Origin: Takakia lepidozioides
Taxonomy: Eukaryota > Streptophyta > Takakiopsida > Takakiales > Takakiaceae
Direction of reading: 5' to 3'
DNA: 64,000 nt
Assembly: GCA_030704615.1 (NCBI GenBank)
Contig: CM060732.1
Coordinates: forward strand, 48,341,053 to 48,405,052
Shown: positions 21,185-33,056 of the stretch, in pieces
Layout: every line of letters begins with the position of its first letter
How positions within the stretch are numbered: position 1 is the first letter of the stretch
Made by a program: the position numbers and the translations under genes
Notes under the pieces: model-generated
What the model was told of the DNA's origin: nothing
The model's input: the letters and a program-made list of their open reading frames with translations, nothing else
Database searches by the model: none

Positions 21185-23710
21185 AAACTTGTGTCATCCT
21201 GCTTGGCGCTCTGCGGAGCAAGAATGTATTATGTTGTCCACCATTTGAAAACAATGACAAGAGCTTGTGTGCATTTCGGATTCCATAACCATCCTGTCTC
21301 GAAGGGGGATTACAGGGAGAGTGTTGAGACAATATCGAGGTTGATTAACAGGAGTTCGGGAGAAACCCATCCGCAACAACATCTGCAATTGCTCTTGGCG
21401 CAAGCAAGTCCTTCTTGGACAGCCATATTTTGAGTGAAGGGGATTCTGTGGGGACTAAACTTGACGGTACAACATTGGACCTGGTCATGGATCATTTCTC
21501 CACTTTGAGTTCACCTAACATTCGACATCAGATCAATGCATTAAGAATGGGCTCTGCAGAGGCTACATAGACAACATTTTGGAGTTGAAACGAGTGAGCA
21601 AGTACGATTACATCCAGGACAATGTATTCCTAGGTCAAGGTGCCATCAAAGTTTTTCTTTTCAAAATGTCGACTGTTGGGGAGGGCAGTGGGGTTAGCCT
21701 CGTGAAGCGGATGCAGAAGACTGGGGACTTGCAGAACTGTTTTCTTATGTTTGATGATGTGAAACGAGTGAAGGATTGGACGACAATGGCTTGTCATGTC
21801 TACGATCCAGTGTACCAACGAGTTATGACAATTGCAATTTGTGACATGCAATCCGAGGATATGGAATCCCAGAAGCTCATGTGGAATTCCCTGATACGTG
21901 TCATGGGCTACCATCTCCAAATTTTGCAGGTTTCATGGCGGATAGTGCTCAAGCAAATTTCAATGCTGTTCATATTGTCTTCGGATCGAGCGACCCAAAA
22001 GTGCCAATGCGAGGAAGAGAGCGTACATGTCTATTCCATTGGACACAATCTCTGGAAAAACATACAACAGTCGGACATCAAACCAGAGATGCAGACTCGG
22101 CACCGTAAATTGTGCAAACCACAACTGCTAGAACAATGAAGAACAATGAAGGAGGCGGACACTTTGTTCCAGACAATTTGTGCCTGGTGGTTCTCTTCTG
22201 GAGCTGCATCACTTGAGAGTATGAGAGCATTGGAAGATTGGCTGGCGTTTTGGCACTTCCGGTATAGACAGTGGGGAGCAGCCATGGCAGTGGTACGAGG
22301 CTATATTTCTTGCTTTATTCATACATTTACTTTCCATTTTATTGTCTCCTCGCTTTCTTTATGTTGTTTCCTGTTCACTGTTTTGAAGTGTGGTTCTCCA
22401 CTTTGCAGAACATGTCCATTGAGGAAATGGCGGACATGCCATCTTGCAATTTGGCAGAAACTGTGCACAACACATGGTTGCAGCAGTCTGGGAAACGAGG
22501 TCGGGATTTGTATGTGGCAACAACAGATGATTTGATACGTGCCTTGCAACAACAAACCCGATACCGTGATTTCTTGCGAGGTGGGGTTGGTGGCAAGGGT
22601 CCGAACAAATGGGAGTTGATGTTGCGTGTTGCAAACAGATCTGGGGATCCAATCAAGATAGCATGGGCGGTGAGCATGTATGCCCAAGGAACGCCACTTT
22701 TTTCTAGAGTTCCACATCTTGAAGGTGAGGAGAGATTCGGCTCCTGTAAGAGGAAATTGAACACTCCACCTGGTTCGGATTCGGATTCGCACAGGGCAGC
22801 CCGTGATAACTTCTTGAAGCCTCGTGTTCCCCTGCATGACAGCTCCATGTCCGGAACCTCCATTCTGGAGGAACCTCCAACACGACGGCAAGCTCCAGCA
22901 TCAAACTGTGCCACTGAAATGGTGTAGGAGAGAAACAACCCCCTTGATGTGCTTGAGTCCACATGCCCCGACCACGTTTGGCATATAGAACGCACTAGTG
23001 CAAGGTCTCGTGTGAAATGTACAGCGATCAGGGCAACTAATTTCGAGAAGTGCACTTCATCAATATCCAAATGTGGTGCCCGAACTCCTGCTCCGACTTT
23101 CACGGGTTTGATGCGTCCATACGGTCAACCAGAAGCCAAGAACCACAAGTTCTGGTTCTGCGCAGATGATTGTGCCAGATGTGTGCATGGAACTGTGCGT
23201 CCTTCCGTAGTAATGAAGCCATCTCCTCCAACCGTTTGGCCCGTGAAGGTGGGAACACATCTCAAATTTCAGGAGATTGAAATGCTGGAGGAGGCAGGCT
23301 TTTCCCTTGCGAGACAACCCCAACTCCATACATGTGCTACTACTTCTGCGTCCTCCCGGGGCAAAGTGGAGTCCGCAAGAATGCTTCAAGCTCGTGTTGG
23401 AAGCACCACGGAAGTGCCCGATCCAGGATATGGTTGGGTATTCACAATCATCACTTCCACATTTGCTGTTCATGAAAGGACCTACGACATCACGGTTTCC
23501 AATTTCCCCAATTGCACATGTCCTGATTTTGTGAATATGCTATCAACCAGTTTGGGCAAGAGAGGTAAATTCATACCCTGCAAACATTTGTATTTCATAT
23601 TTTTGAAGAGGATGGTTTGCGATCCCAAACGTGACAACTTCATTCACCAGGCCACTATGAGTTTCAATGAGGTCGATACTCTATTGCAGCGGGATACAAC
23701 ACATGGGTAG
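21185..23710 (+). pseudogene. MULE-like transposase with SWIM finger, element A copy
   Basis: Coding begins abruptly at a position matching residue about 330 of the element B protein (MYYVVHHLKTMTRACVHFGF), so the N-terminal DNA-binding part is deleted. A frameshift follows near 21565. The DDE region then runs FKMSTVGEGSGVSLVKRM, FDDVKRVKDWTTMACHVYD, VTIAICDMQSED-like text and FMADSAQANFNAVHIVFG, then CLFHW, the Cys-His of MULE catalytic domains. An intron (22293-22408) precedes NMSIEEMADMPSCNLAETV. A TAG near 22925 interrupts. The C-terminus has FWFCADDCARCV and a SWIM finger, CTC...CKH (NCTCPDFVNML, FIPCKHLYFIF). It should cut and paste element ends in the nucleus, and this copy is inactive. 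Confidence 0.75.
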
Positions 23711-24189
23711 CATCAACTATGCAATGTGGTATGTGGACGACCATGATTTGAAATGTGTAATTCACATCAATTCGTCGGCGGTGCAATGATATGACCTCCA
23801 ACTATACTGAGTGAGCTCTGAGTGGCAACTTTGAAAAGCACATTTGTCATTGCACCGTTCGAAATCTACATGTCTTGCTGTCGTTATGCACTACAATCAT
23901 CTTTTGAAGATGATCCTAACTCTCATTGTTATTTGAGGAGAGATGAAGGTCTTCCCGTGGCAGCCTCTATGGCGCACACTTTGTGAGGATATTTTCTCGT
24001 CCTCGTAATTGTAAAAGTGAACAAGCATTTGTAATTGCACAATGTTGGATGCTACAATTGTAGGCCTCATGGTAGTCTTGATTCTATTTAGGCAAGATTC
24101 CTTGCATTAATTCCACGGTCATAGGACCATCCTCGGTTATAGGCGGCGCATGTTAATGCTGACGTGGCAGATGACGGACAATGCCACGT
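23711..24189. other. element A 3' flank of the transposase
   Basis: AT-rich, no coding signal and no palindrome array, unlike the equivalent flank of element B. Confidence 0.4.
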
Positions 24190-24324
24190 CATTATTTGCC
24201 ACCACATCAGCATGCTGACATGACGCTCACGCCACGTCAGCGTGGGTGCAGACTCACGCCACGTTACTCCTGCATGAGCGTACGCTCGCGCGCTCACGCG
24301 CAACGCTCATGCCATTGCATCATT
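24190..24324 (-). repeat. element A right inverted terminus
   Basis: CACGCCACGTCAGCGTGG, CGCTCGCGCGCTCACGCG and GCTCATGCCATTGCATCATT mirror the left end. The target duplication GCCTGGAGCC follows at 24325-24334. Confidence 0.75.
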
Positions 24325-27300
24325 GCCTGGAGCCTTCTCAGCTGTAGAAGGACTGGCCCACATTCCCTCCATCCTAACTAGGCATAAGGCGCAGACACTG
24401 GAGGGTGAATTCACAGACTATGAACTGGAAGAAGCACTTCTCAAGCTTAAAAACAATAAAGCCCCAGGCATGGACAACATCACTGCAGAGTTCTACAAAG
24501 AGCTTTGGCCAGAGATTTCGGGTGACTTCACCCTTATGGCTAACTACTTGTTTCATTGTCAGGTAATGCCACCTGCAATGTCCCAACGAGTCATTACATT
24601 GTTGTATAAGAAGGGAGATAGGACAAACCTCTCTAACTACAGACCTATCACATTGCTGAATGTGGCATACAAGATCATTGCCAAAGCTCTGGCCCTTCGC
24701 TTGCAGCCCCTGTTGCCCTCCCTTATCAGACCGAATCAAATGGGATTTATCAAAGGCAGATACATAATGGATTTACTGCTGGCCCATGAGATCCCTCAAT
24801 ATGCAAAGCAAACGAAACAGGCTATTGCACTGGTGCTCTTGGACTTTGAAAAGGCATTCGACAGGGTCGAATGGTCTTTTCTTCTTACAGCACTGGCCAA
24901 AATAGGCTTCCCGCAATCGTTTTGTCAGTGGGTTAGGATCCTTCTATCCACTTCCACCAGCAGGGTCATTATCAATGGGGCTTTATCCAAACCCTTCTCC
25001 CTCCTTAGATCGGTTCGTTAAGGTTGCCCACTACCCCCCTTCTTATTTCTAGTGGTGGCAGACAGCCTTGGTTACACTCTTCAACATAAAGCTCATCTGA
25101 TTGGACTGAGAGTCAACAACTACATCACTCAGCAGCCTACTCAGGTTCTTGATTCTATGTTTGTCGATGATACCTTTCTCATTCGTCAGGCATAAACTTA
25201 CAACCTTGATAAAGCAACGAAATGCCTGCAACTATTTTGTTCAGCGTCTGGATTCAAGGTTAATTGGAACAAAATTTGTGCTCTTATAGTAGGGGAACTC
25301 TCAAACAACAACCTGGGTATCACTCCTACATGGGGGGTCAATCTAGGCCTCAAATGGTTGCAACCAGGCCAGTCCACAACCCTGCTAGGATATACATTTG
25401 GACCTGACCTCACTAACGAGCAGAGATTTGCACCTATTTTGGCTAAGCTGAAGAGGAAATTGGCTTTTTGGGGATCGAAGCACCTGTCAATCATAGGTAG
25501 AGCCTTGGTAGTAAATCAAATCCTGGAGGCCGGGATCTTGTACTATGCCAGCTCATGGAGACCTAACTCGACTCAAATCCAACAGGTTAAAAAACTGCTC
25601 CGTAATTTCATCTGGGGGGCTGAATCGTCATCACAGGGTAAAAGACCCCAAGTGTCGTGGAGCCAAATATGTCTCCCCAAAAAATAGGGAGGGTTGGGCA
25701 TCATCGACCCTGAAAAACAGGTGGAAGTTCATCGTGGCAGACAGTATTCTGATGGCCTTCCCTTTAAAAAATGCCTCTTGGGCACCATCATTTCGATGGA
25801 TTGTCAACGGTTTCAACTTCAAAAAAGTGGGATCCAGTCTATGGAACTCTATCTGGCAGGCTTGGGGGAGGCTACGAGGCTTTCTCAAAAAACAGGAACC
25901 CTCTAACTACTTCAAGATCCTCTGTCAATACCTTTTCCTTAATACAAACAAGCCAAGCCCTTCCCAGCGAAAAGAGGTAAGCCGCTGGTCAGCATGGGAC
26001 AACCTGGGTATCTCCCAAATGGGTAACCTATGGCAGGGCAACGGAGTCAAATCGCAGGATCTCATTGCTTCAACAGTGGGAAAGGCTAGAGCAAGCAAGT
26101 CGTACTCAAACCTTATTCAAAACATTGACCAAACATGGATTGGGCATCTGAACACTGGACCTATTTTTCCATCACACAACTACTGGGCACTTACCATTCA
26201 CAACAACCTTCTTACCATCCTCTTCGTTAACCAATCCACCTCTCGCAACCACGTCACCTACACTTTCCACATTGACCCTCTCACCCTAACCCTCCATCTT
26301 CATTTGCAAGAACCTATCATCCTACCCCCCAACCCTCTTACACCAGTCAAAGTTTGCTGCTGGTCTACTTCTCCGAAAGAAATGGATCCCCAACCCCCCC
26401 CCAGGTCTTTCTCACTCAGCCTGGCTTGCCTCTGCCACATTTATTTGGATTCTTGGCAGGCCCCTTGCTGAGTTGCAGTTCGATCTTTCCGAATGGTCTT
26501 GGGTGTTTGGAAGACAACCATAACCCTTCTTTTCGTACACCACCAAAAAAGGCTAGAAGGCTTTGTCCCTGCCAATTTCACTGAAAGCAAAGTGGGAGTC
26601 AAGATGGGGGCACCTGGGATTTAGAGATGAGAATTGGTCCGCAATCTAGGGCTCTGTGTGGCTAAAATCTAGGCCTGCCAAAATCCAAGCGTTCCTCTGG
26701 CAAGTTGTTAACATAGTGCTCAAGGTGGGCGAATGGTTACAATTTCAGGACGCCTTCCTTTGCTCCTGCTGCTCATCAGGAATCATGGAAAACCTCGAGC
26801 ATTGTCTCATCTCGTGCCAAGCAGCAGCCATCATTTGGCCATTTATCAAAAACTTTTACTCCTGTTGGAACCTCATTCCTCTCTCTCCCACGATCCTGCT
26901 TCTAAACTATGACACAACAACAAAAAAGAAAGCTGTTCATTGCCCTGTTTTCGAAACACTTAGAGGCAGCACACTTTGGCACCTCTGAAAAGCAAGATGC
27001 TCCAGAACTTTCTCTGGACAAACTTCTACAGTTTCAGCTCTTCTCACATCTATTTTCTATGACCTTGGGACAGAATCCAGGAAGGTTTGGGCCAAGCATT
27101 GTGCACAGATCCAACGGAAACCGGAGATCGCAGGGGCTTCCCATGATACATTCCGCAACACCTAGGGTAATCGTGGCCTCATCTGCAGCAGCGCAAATCC
27201 AAACACTTGTGTCTGGCCAGACCTGCCCCCACCCAGCTGGAGAGGAATTCGCACAACACTCCACCGCGTCGCCTGAGTTTGATCGAGAGATAAACTGGAA

Positions 27301-27360
27301 ACATCTTAAGGGCTCTTCTAAAGCCTCCCGTCTTCAGTTTAGGCAGGTGTAATAGCATTA
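24325..27360 (+). mobile_element. LINE-1, 3' portion (reverse transcriptase, zf-RVT)
   Basis: This continues the LINE-1 ORF2 interrupted at 14155. The RT domain starts with EFTDYELEEALLKLKNNKAP and has PGMDNITAEFYKELWPEI, TLLYKKGDRTNLSNYRPITL, ALVLLDFEKAFDRVEW, a stop inside the R-Q-GCPL box (R-stop-GCPL, TAA for CAA) and the catalytic FVDDTFL (YADD box). The thumb follows, with TLLGYTFGPDL and LLRNFIWGAES, stops at RQA-stop and PKK-stop-GGLGI, and frameshifts. The C-terminal zf-RVT (CSCCSSGIMENLEHCLISC) is near 26760-26820. The 3' boundary is approximate. Confidence 0.85.
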
Positions 27361-27900
27361 CCAATCCCTAGGCAGTGCACTAACTCACGCTGGTGCCATT
27401 ACTCTTTGTATTCATGTGTTGACTTCCGGTTCTTGTTTCTTCCTCCAGGGTAGTGACATAGATCCTAGGGTTCTCGTTTCTGGTTACCATGGTTAACACT
27501 TCCCTCTTTGAGGGGCCAAGTTCGGAGCCTCTTTGGCTCAAGTTTACCTCAATGAGGGTACGGGTTCTAACTACACTGATCACGATGTGTGTGCCTTATG
27601 GCGAAAATAGGGGTTTTAATTTTTTTTTTCCCCGAATAATGGGGGTTTAATTGTAAAATATGATAAAATAATCAGGGCTACAATCTTTTTTTTAAAATAA
27701 AATAAAATAAAATAAAATGGGACGGAGGCGACTTCATTGATTACCGTGTGTGTGTGCCTCATGGTGTAACAGGGGTTTTAATTTTTCTCCCCAAATAATT
27801 CCAAATAAAGATTTCATCAGGGCCATTGTCTGAAAAATTATTTATTAAAAAGAAAAAAAAAAGAAAAAAAAGACGGATGCCCTGTTACTCAAATTAAAGA
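27361..27900. repeat. A/T-rich duplicated tail sequence downstream of LINE-1
   Basis: A block of about 130 bp containing GTGTGTGCCT-ATGG, GGGGTTTTAATTTTT and CCCGAATAAT/CCCAAATAAT occurs twice (about 27586-27730 and 27748-27880). The first copy ends in (AAAAT)n and the second in an A-rich run. It looks like two successive retroposon tails; the exact LINE-1 end is uncertain. Confidence 0.5.
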
Positions 27901-27922
27901 GGCTGTCTGAAGCTCGAAGATC

Positions 27923-28252
27923 ATGGTGTGGTCTCTTGGCAGCTTCCCCACTGTGGCAACCGAAGAAGAGCCGAGCTCTTCGCAGCTTTCGACAGCTCTT
28001 CGGGAAAGGATGGGGTGCTCTGCAGGAGACTTTCAGAATCAAGAGTTGTGTGGCAAGAATCTCTCCCGGCCTGCTGGCAGCTCAATTAGTGCCAGGCCAT
28101 CTCCCTTGGAAATCGATGATGGCGAGGTGAATTGGTGTAGTCTTAGAAAGGGGAAATCAACTGCACAATTGTCTTTTGATGGCCCTAAACGTAAAAGAGG
28201 CAGTGTGAGAGCCTTCCTTTTGCTAGGTATGAATTGCTTAGTGATTGGTTAG
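27923..28252 (+). CDS. hypothetical protein or exon
   Basis: ATG at 27923 opens 109 codons with a natural-looking composition (SARPSPLEIDDGEVNWCSLR, LSFDGPKRKRGSVRAFLLL) and a basic cluster that could be a nuclear localisation signal. A GTATG follows the LLL codons and could be a donor. No homologue was recognised. Unrelated repeats surround it. Confidence 0.2.
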   Translation: MVWSLGSFPTVATEEEPSSSQLSTALRERMGCSAGDFQNQELCGKNLSRPAGSSISARPSPLEIDDGEVNWCSLRKGKSTAQLSFDGPKRKRGSVRAFLLLGMNCLVIG

Positions 28253-29344
28253 GTAGTATCATTCTGAGATGCAGCCTATGTTTCTCCATTTCTCTCTCTT
28301 GCTTCTGTTTCTCCTCTCTCCCTTGTTCACCCTGAACTGTTTGGCTCGGAGTGGTACCTCTATATGTTCTCTAATTTATTTTTATTTTTTAAAGGCGAGG
28401 GAAAAATAACCTCGACGGGGCCATAAGGCAATACAATCGTGGCTTCTTTAGTTTGGATGTTTTATGTACTTTGTAACAATTTTTGGAAGATCATCATAGG
28501 ATCATCATAGGTGAAGATGTATGATCCTCTAAGGCGACCCAAATCGGTCCGCATCATATCCATCCACATCGTAGTTTTTGTGGATGACAGTGGGTGAAAG
28601 TGAACCTTGAAAATAAATGGTGCACACTAGTAGGGAGGAGCACATGAACTTACAGCACCCTAAAATAATTAAAGCTCCGCTCTCTAGAATTTTAAAAAGT
28701 GCAAAGGGCTGGAAATCCAGTGTCCAGTAGCGTTTCTTTTATACTATTTGCATTGTGGTGCGAGATCCATGGGAACCTAAGTGGAGCATGTGTGGCTACG
28801 GTAGAAAATGCAGATAATAAGTGGCGATTGTAGGAGATGTTGAATGAGTGTTAGGCAAATGATTTTTGGCGAATAGCACAAAACATGTTGATGATATTCC
28901 CACCATTCAGAAGTACAAAAAATCTGAATGTATTCAATCTGCACTCAATGGAGGATTTGAACCCCGATCCAAAGGACCTTGACCATTGCAACATAGAGTC
29001 TCTGTGTACACAAACAAAGTTAGTACACACACAGTTAGTACAAAATGCAATCAGTCCAATATGAATCACCAATGGTTGTCGGGATCATGGAAACGAAAGT
29101 AGAATTACCAAGTTAGCTCACAATGTTCAAAAACACCGCATATTATATGTCATGGCGCATTACAAGACATGCCATTGGCATCAGCCAAGAGAACTAAGTA
29201 TCAGTGGCTCTACATGTCTTCATCCCCCCATAATGAATAACTGACATTTTCATTCAACTTGTCACCCTTTTTATTTTCATCCTCCTCCATAGTCACCCTT
29301 TCGTCCCCCTTTCAGCCACCTTACTATTCAGAATGGCCATCTGG
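28253..29344. other. non-coding stretch
   Basis: No gene, RNA or repeat family was recognised. An immediate duplication (GATCATCATAG twice) lies near 28488-28512. Confidence 0.35.
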
Positions 29345-31184
29345 CTGATTGGATCCGAAGTTTTTTGGGGACCTCATATGGATGCTCATGACACTTCAAC
29401 CGGAGGGATTAGGAATTGAACGGCTGAATTTGGTTGTATAATTATAGGATTTTGGCCTGCCCAAAGAAAATGGCATATTTTGTATCAGGTATGGTACAAC
29501 ATTCTTGAGACCCTCAAAAAAAGAGAAACTAAAACTGCCCAAATAAGAGCAACAAATTAATTTTTTTGGCACCTATTTCTTAGCGAAGAGTTTTTCCTTG
29601 TCTCCACTCTATACTTTATAATCTTCCGATCTGGTGGTTGGAATTTGATGAAACTTTTTGTGGCAAGAGGTGGGGTGTAGGAAGTAATTCCAACTGTCAG
29701 TTTTACAGGGACACGGAGATTCTCCAGATAAAAATATTTTTGTGGGCCAGGGTCATGTTTTTCCACGAGAGGGTGAAAATGAGTTTGGGCACTTAACCCC
29801 TAATGGACGAGGCAGTTTTTGGTGGGTCCCCTCCAAAACATGACATACCCTCACGGATGAGGGTATATCTCTCAAGAAACTAACATCCACAGAGATGAAC
29901 CGTATGAATGGGAGGCTATCTACTTCATCCAGCTTCAGTGAAAATTTCAGCTCATTTCACCGTGTCGTTTGAAGATTATAAGAAATTTGCAAGCCCAAAA
30001 TTTGGGGTACACTCCAATTTAGAGTGGAAAAATGGTTTGACCAAGAAATTGGATCGACAAAATATTTTTTCCTCACAAGACCCCATCCAGATTCCAATTA
30101 TGTGGCACCTAAAGCATGTTGCCCCAAAATTTCAAAGCAGAATTCCAAAATCTTGATAAGGTTGCTTTGTATGGAAAAACAGGGGGGTCAAAACACACCA
30201 TGAAGCTCAAATGACATGTAATTCAGGCTTAGGGGGTCGAAATTTCCTTGGAATCACAACTGCTGCGGTGAAAGTGTTCCTTGAATGATGGACTACTACC
30301 TCCAAAAAGAAATTCAGAATTCTAACAAAAATTCAGGCAGAGATTTGCATTTTTTTCCATTTGTACTTTTGCCTTGTTGTCACCCCTTCAGCCTGCGTGC
30401 TAAGTCAAAGCTGTTGGACGACCAATTTTGGGCACCCCTGCACACTAAGAAAATTACTGACGACAGGGATTTTATTATTTTAGGGCGCCATAAAGACGGG
30501 CGGGTGCATGACATCAAGATGCACAACTTTCGTTTAGAAAGTGTTTTCATCCAAGGTCATCCAACAATTTGCCATCGTGGATAATTTCTAACGCGACCCT
30601 GACGCGACCCAAAACGGGTCGCCTCGCCCATTAGGGTTAAGGGTTAACCCTTAAGCGTCAAAACTCATTTTCACCCTCTCGTAGAAAAACATGACCCTGG
30701 CCCACCAAAAAAAAAAAATCTATAAAATCTTTGTGTCCAGTAAAACTGACCCGTTGGAATTACTTCCCACCTACCCCACCTCCTACCGCAAAAAGTTTCA
30801 CCAAAATCCAACTGCCAGATCTGAAGATTATGGAGTGTAGAGTGGGGACAAAAACAAATCTCCACTTAGAACTAGGTGCCAAAAAAAGCAGTTTTTTGCT
30901 CGTATTTGGGCATTTTTAATTTTTTCTGTTTGAGAGTCTCAAGAATGTTGTTCCATAACTGATAACACACATACTCATAAAATTTCAGTTTTTTCTGAAA
31001 TGTTCTCAAGCGGGCTCCTTTGTAGTGACAAATTGGGAGGTCAAAATATGCCATTTCTTTGGGCAGGCCAAAATATCTCTTCCTAAAATTATACAAACAA
31101 ATTCAGCCGTTCAATTCCTAATCCCTCCGGTTGAAGTGTCATGAACATCCATATGAGATCCCAAAAAAAGTTTGGGACCAATCG
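29345..31184. mobile_element. 1.8-kb foldback element with long inverted arms
   Basis: The left arm (about 29345-29810) and right arm (about 30655-31184) are inverted copies. Shared stretches include CTCATATGGATG, GACACTTCAACCGGAGGGAT, TTTGGCCTGCCCAAAGAAA, AGTTTTAC(T)GGACAC and GGGCCAGGGTCATGTTTTTC. The centre (about 29811-30654) has no transposase-like frame. No matching target duplication was found at the ends, so the termini are approximate. It is a non-autonomous DNA element of unknown superfamily. Confidence 0.75.
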
Positions 31185-32689
31185 GTAACTGTCCTCACAT
31201 CTTTAGGTTCCCTGCCCAAGACTTCAAATGGCACACCTATGTTATAGCCTGCAGGCCTAGGATATTTGGAGCCATAGCCCAGAAGGGCACGGGGCTTGGG
31301 AGCTCCTTTGGCTTACCCGGCCCTGCTTTCATGGGGGGCACTCCACTCTCCACCCTCTCAAACCCCAGCCCTAGGTTTGGCCCACCCCTCCTCGTGGCGT
31401 TTTTCTCGAGCCCTGAGCTCTCCCGCCATCGCGGCTGCACTCCATCCAGCCCGCCCTGCACGGCGTTCGCCGGAGCTGCCATCGCTGTCGATTCAGGCTA
31501 GGGCCCAGGCCTGGGAATGCCCAGACCTGCGCCGGGCGCCATGCCCCTGCCGGGCAATCAACGGGATTGGGGGAGCGTGCCGCCCTAACCTTTATGGGGT
31601 ATCTTTCAGTCATCCTAACCTGACCGCAGTTGCCATGTCAGCAACTTGGGCAGGTTAGGGGGGCCAATTTGGCCTCAAAAAGCTGAGTGTGCCCCTTCTA
31701 ATTGGTCCAGACCCATACCCCTTCAGGCATTGACCAATTGGCCAATGCCATATGAAGGGGAACCCGATTATCTGTCGATTAAGCTAAAAAAAAGGCCAAT
31801 CAGCCTTAACCACAGGAAGTTATGGCTGGTTAAAGAAACGTAACCGACCCAAAACGGGTCGGTTTGACACTTAAGGGTTAAGTTTTTACCTTACTCCTAT
31901 TGTCATCCATACAATATCACCATGCTTGTGAATGAGGGGCTATAGAGGGCCAAATATGCTACCCCCAAATTGCTCACACAGGATGTCACCCGCAAATGAT
32001 GATTTAATAAAACCTTCAAAAATTCACAAAAAAGTGTGGTTGGTGGGGCATTCAGAGTGCACACAAGCATTTTAATTGGTCCACTTTGAAACAATATAAC
32101 TTAATCGATTGTAGATGAGCTATTACAGGCTTTATATGTACCAAGTCCAAAATTACTGCATGCATGCTGATGTTTCTATATGCAACTTGTTCAAACAGCA
32201 TCTCTTGCAACTAGACTACCACAAGAATCCTATATCCACTAGCAACAAACACCCATGCAGAGCTCGATTCAATGAGGATACCTTATATTACCATCCTTTT
32301 GTTTCACAACAGCTTCGTAACTGAAGTCTGGTCTGTGACACCACATCCAATTATTGCTAGTCTTCTCTCACCTCTGCTTCTTGGTGCAATCTGAACTAGT
32401 GACATGCAAAACCGCTAAGCACATCTCTTCACAAGATTCTGTAGGTAATAATTAGTGTGTCCTGGTTTATGAACAGAAGCAACACATGAAGTTAACTGCT
32501 GACATCAGACTAAGATTGGATCTGATGAGATTATGTCATTTAGCCGGCGAAAGTTGAAAACCACCATGCCTTGCGCTGCAATCTCCTCGTACCGAAAATT
32601 GCTGGGACACCGACTGATGCCGTTGTGGCAGCTTGGCAAGTCTTCAATCAAACCCAAGCACCCAAAGCTGGCCCTTCTACTAGTTCAGC
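31185..32689. other. non-coding stretch with a GC-rich segment and a hairpin
   Basis: 31190-31660 is GC-rich with overlapping open frames on both strands but no family signature. A GACCC-AAAAC-GGGTC hairpin at about 31848 repeats one at about 30612. 31900-32690 holds nothing recognisable and would be the 3' side of the AG-peptide gene. Confidence 0.4.
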
Positions 32690-32965
32690 TCATACCGCTG
32701 CAGAATCTCTTGGCCACGAAGTTAGAGACGCAAGGAAGCATACGACCGTGGTCACCACAGGGGGTAGCAAAGACGGAGCGGCTGCTCCAGTTTGCGGAGC
32801 CGGAGCTGCAAATTGATCTCCAGATGGCAATTTATACGGAGCCGCTGCTGCTCGAGATCGGGGAGAAGGGCTTGCTGCCTGCGCGTTCGCTCCAACTGCC
32901 ATCATCGACATGAACAGCATGCAAAAGACTGCAAGCGCCATCGCTGATCGCACACTAGATGCCAT
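32690..32965 (-). CDS. arabinogalactan-peptide-like secreted protein
   Basis: A 91-codon minus-strand gene starting ATG at 32965. It begins with an evident signal peptide (MASSVRSAMALAVFCMLFMS, cleavage likely after ANAQA). The mature region is rich in Ala, Pro and Ser with AS-PS-P and APAP motifs (AASPSPRSRAAAAPYKL, FAAPAPQTGAAAPS), typical sites for proline hydroxylation and arabinogalactan addition. The C-terminus has a hydrophobic run (LLPPVVTTVVCFLASL) that could direct GPI anchoring, although polar residues after it weaken this. Such peptides sit at the plasma membrane and cell wall. A TATA box lies 92 bp upstream. It is a compact intron-less gene and probably a genuine host gene. Confidence 0.65.
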   Translation of the reverse strand: MASSVRSAMALAVFCMLFMSMMAVGANAQAASPSPRSRAAAAPYKLPSGDQFAAPAPQTGAAAPSLLPPVVTTVVCFLASLTSWPRDSAAV

Positions 32966-33056
32966 AGTTGAAAGACAGTAGCCTCAAACTAGAAAGACAA
33001 CAAATCAATGAGTGAGGCAAGATCTACGAGATGAATTGGAGAGGCTTCCTCTCTCT

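Larger units (their letters stand above)
14156..24324 (+). mobile_element. element A: 10.2-kb MULE-like transposon with ParB-methyltransferase cargo
   Basis: Its borders are set by the 10-bp duplication and by imperfect inverted ends. Left: AGGGATGCCTCGGCATGAGC followed by CACGTGAGCGCGTGAGCG. Right, read inwards: AATGATGCAATGGCATGAGC followed by CGCGTGAGCGCGCGAGCG. It contains two genes in divergent orientation: a ParB-like/methyltransferase gene on minus (15211-20956) and a MULE-like transposase on plus (21185-23710), separated by about 230 bp. Both are broken by stops and frameshifts, and the transposase lacks its N-terminal third, so this copy cannot move by itself. Element B is a second member. 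Confidence 0.8.
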
